Positions 12,481 to 12,941 of a DNA stretch of 12,941 nt are shown here, one piece after another. Numbering within the stretch: position 1 is the stretch's first letter; the number at the start of each line of letters is the position of its first letter. The translations under genes and the position numbers were made by a program. Source of the DNA: an uncultured Selenomonadaceae bacterium (lineage in GTDB: Bacteria > Bacillota > Negativicutes > Selenomonadales > Selenomonadaceae); NCBI GenBank assembly GCA_905235425.1, contig CAJOKY010000069.1, forward strand, positions 1-12,941. Reading direction: 5' to 3'. Below the pieces are notes generated by a model. That model did no database searches, was not told the DNA's origin, and worked only from the letters and a program-made list of their open reading frames with translations.

Positions 12481-12578
12481 GTTAGCGGTTAGCTAATAGC
12501 TGTTAGCTGTTAGCTATTAGCTATTAGCTTTTAGGTGTTAGCTGTTAGCCTACCCTCTACCTTCTACTCTCTACCCTC
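12481..12578. repeat. Heptamer array E, inverted, 14 units
   Basis: 98 bp in perfect 7-bp phase. Ten units are of the GTTAGCT type (GTTAGCG, GTTAGCT four times, AATAGCT, ATTAGCT twice, TTTAGGT, GTTAGCC). Four are of the opposite type (TACCCTC, TACCTTC, TACTCTC, TACCCTC). The right units match the reverse complement of the GTAGAGA-type units of arrays B and C. The array lies between the HIT stop and the ilvN SD. Confidence 0.92.
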
Positions 12579-12590
12579 TAAATTTTCAAT

Positions 12591-12938
12591 TCAACCCGGC
12601 GGCCACTGCATGGAACGTCCACCCAAAATATGAAAGTGCAAATGCGGTACAGTCTGCCCGCCTTCTCTGCCGGTATTTATCACGACGCGATAACCGCTTT
12701 CATCAATTTTTAAATCCTTGACGATTTTAGGTACAACGTCAACCAAAATATGCGCGGCAAGGTCTTTGTCGACTTCTTGAAAATCGTTGATACTGCCGAT
12801 ATGTTTTTTCGGCACAATCAGAATATGTGTCGGCGCTTGAGGATTTATGTCATTGAAGGCTACAAGGCTTTCATCTTCGTATAAAAAATTTGACGGAATT
12901 TCACCGCCTGCAATTTTGCAAAATAAACAATCTGCCAT
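12591..12938 (-). CDS. HIT/HINT-family nucleotide hydrolase
   Basis: A 115-residue histidine-triad protein of the HINT branch, typically a purine nucleoside phosphoramidase. The N-terminus CLFCKIAGGEIPS carries the CxxC common in bacterial HINTs, NDINPQAPTHILIVPKKHI is the central strand region, and the HIT motif HLHFH is followed by ILGGRSMQWPPG at the C-terminus. The gene is complete: ATG at 12936-12938 is the family start, but its SD and promoter fall beyond the window end. It is the first visible gene of the minus-strand series with ilvN and DUF4127. Confidence 0.95.
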   Translation of the reverse strand: MADCLFCKIAGGEIPSNFLYEDESLVAFNDINPQAPTHILIVPKKHIGSINDFQEVDKDLAAHILVDVVPKIVKDLKIDESGYRVVINTGREGGQTVPHLHFHILGGRSMQWPPG

Positions 12939-12941
12939 AAA

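Noticed and set aside
12481..12550. Riboswitch or T-box in the ilvN leader
   Set aside because: The ilvN upstream region is a plain heptamer array with no specifier loop, T-box sequence or terminator-antiterminator pair.

Overview
The window looks like chromosomal housekeeping DNA from a low-to-medium G+C diderm Firmicute, most likely Negativicutes (Selenomonadales and relatives). The yebC-ruvC-ruvA order, TrmK, rplS, ilvN, a DUF4127 protein and sigma-70-type promoters with extended -10 elements are Firmicute-like. A TibC/Aah-type autotransporter heptosyltransferase implies an outer membrane. This placement is inferred from gene content only.

Layout. Positions 1-2277 (+) hold a UDP-glucuronate decarboxylase and a GT-A glycosyltransferase with a helical-repeat tail, ending in a terminator at 2300-2335. 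Positions 2349-6509 (+) hold yebC, the O-heptosyltransferase, ruvC, ruvA and a divergent pyrroline-5-carboxylate-reductase-like protein; ruvB does not follow ruvA. rplS (6699-7064, +) has its own promoter and terminator. A cytidine-deaminase-fold protein lacking all three zinc ligands (7202-7600, -) lies convergent to it, followed by a frame-disrupted ORF remnant (7732-8038, -). trmK (8118-8762, +) comes next. Two divergent tRNA operons follow: Leu(CAA)-Asn(GTT) on the minus strand, and Gly-Gly-Met-Arg-Tyr on the plus strand from a perfect TTGACA-N17-TATAAT promoter. Two small unidentified genes (a zinc ribbon and an acidic protein) follow the plus tRNAs. The right end is a minus-strand series HIT -> ilvN -> DUF4127.

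The most unusual content is a family of five intergenic arrays at about 4867-4966, 6506-6603, 7121-7204, 11889-11960 and 12481-12578. Each is built from degenerate 7-bp units of the form TAR-N4. Four or five of them switch orientation partway, so that they are imperfect inverted repeats. Three are 14 units long. Because 7 = 1 mod 3, the TAG/TAA cores put stops in all three frames, on both strands where the array is inverted. The only three genes in the window that end in TAG are exactly those whose stop codon is part of an array. One array has replaced the ribosome-binding region of ruvA. I know no named family that matches.

How the genes relate: the first two genes plausibly make and use UDP-xylose for a surface glycan. 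The heptosyltransferase would modify a surface adhesin encoded elsewhere. yebC, ruvC, ruvA, rplS, trmK and the tRNAs serve translation and DNA repair, and ilvN serves branched-chain amino-acid synthesis.
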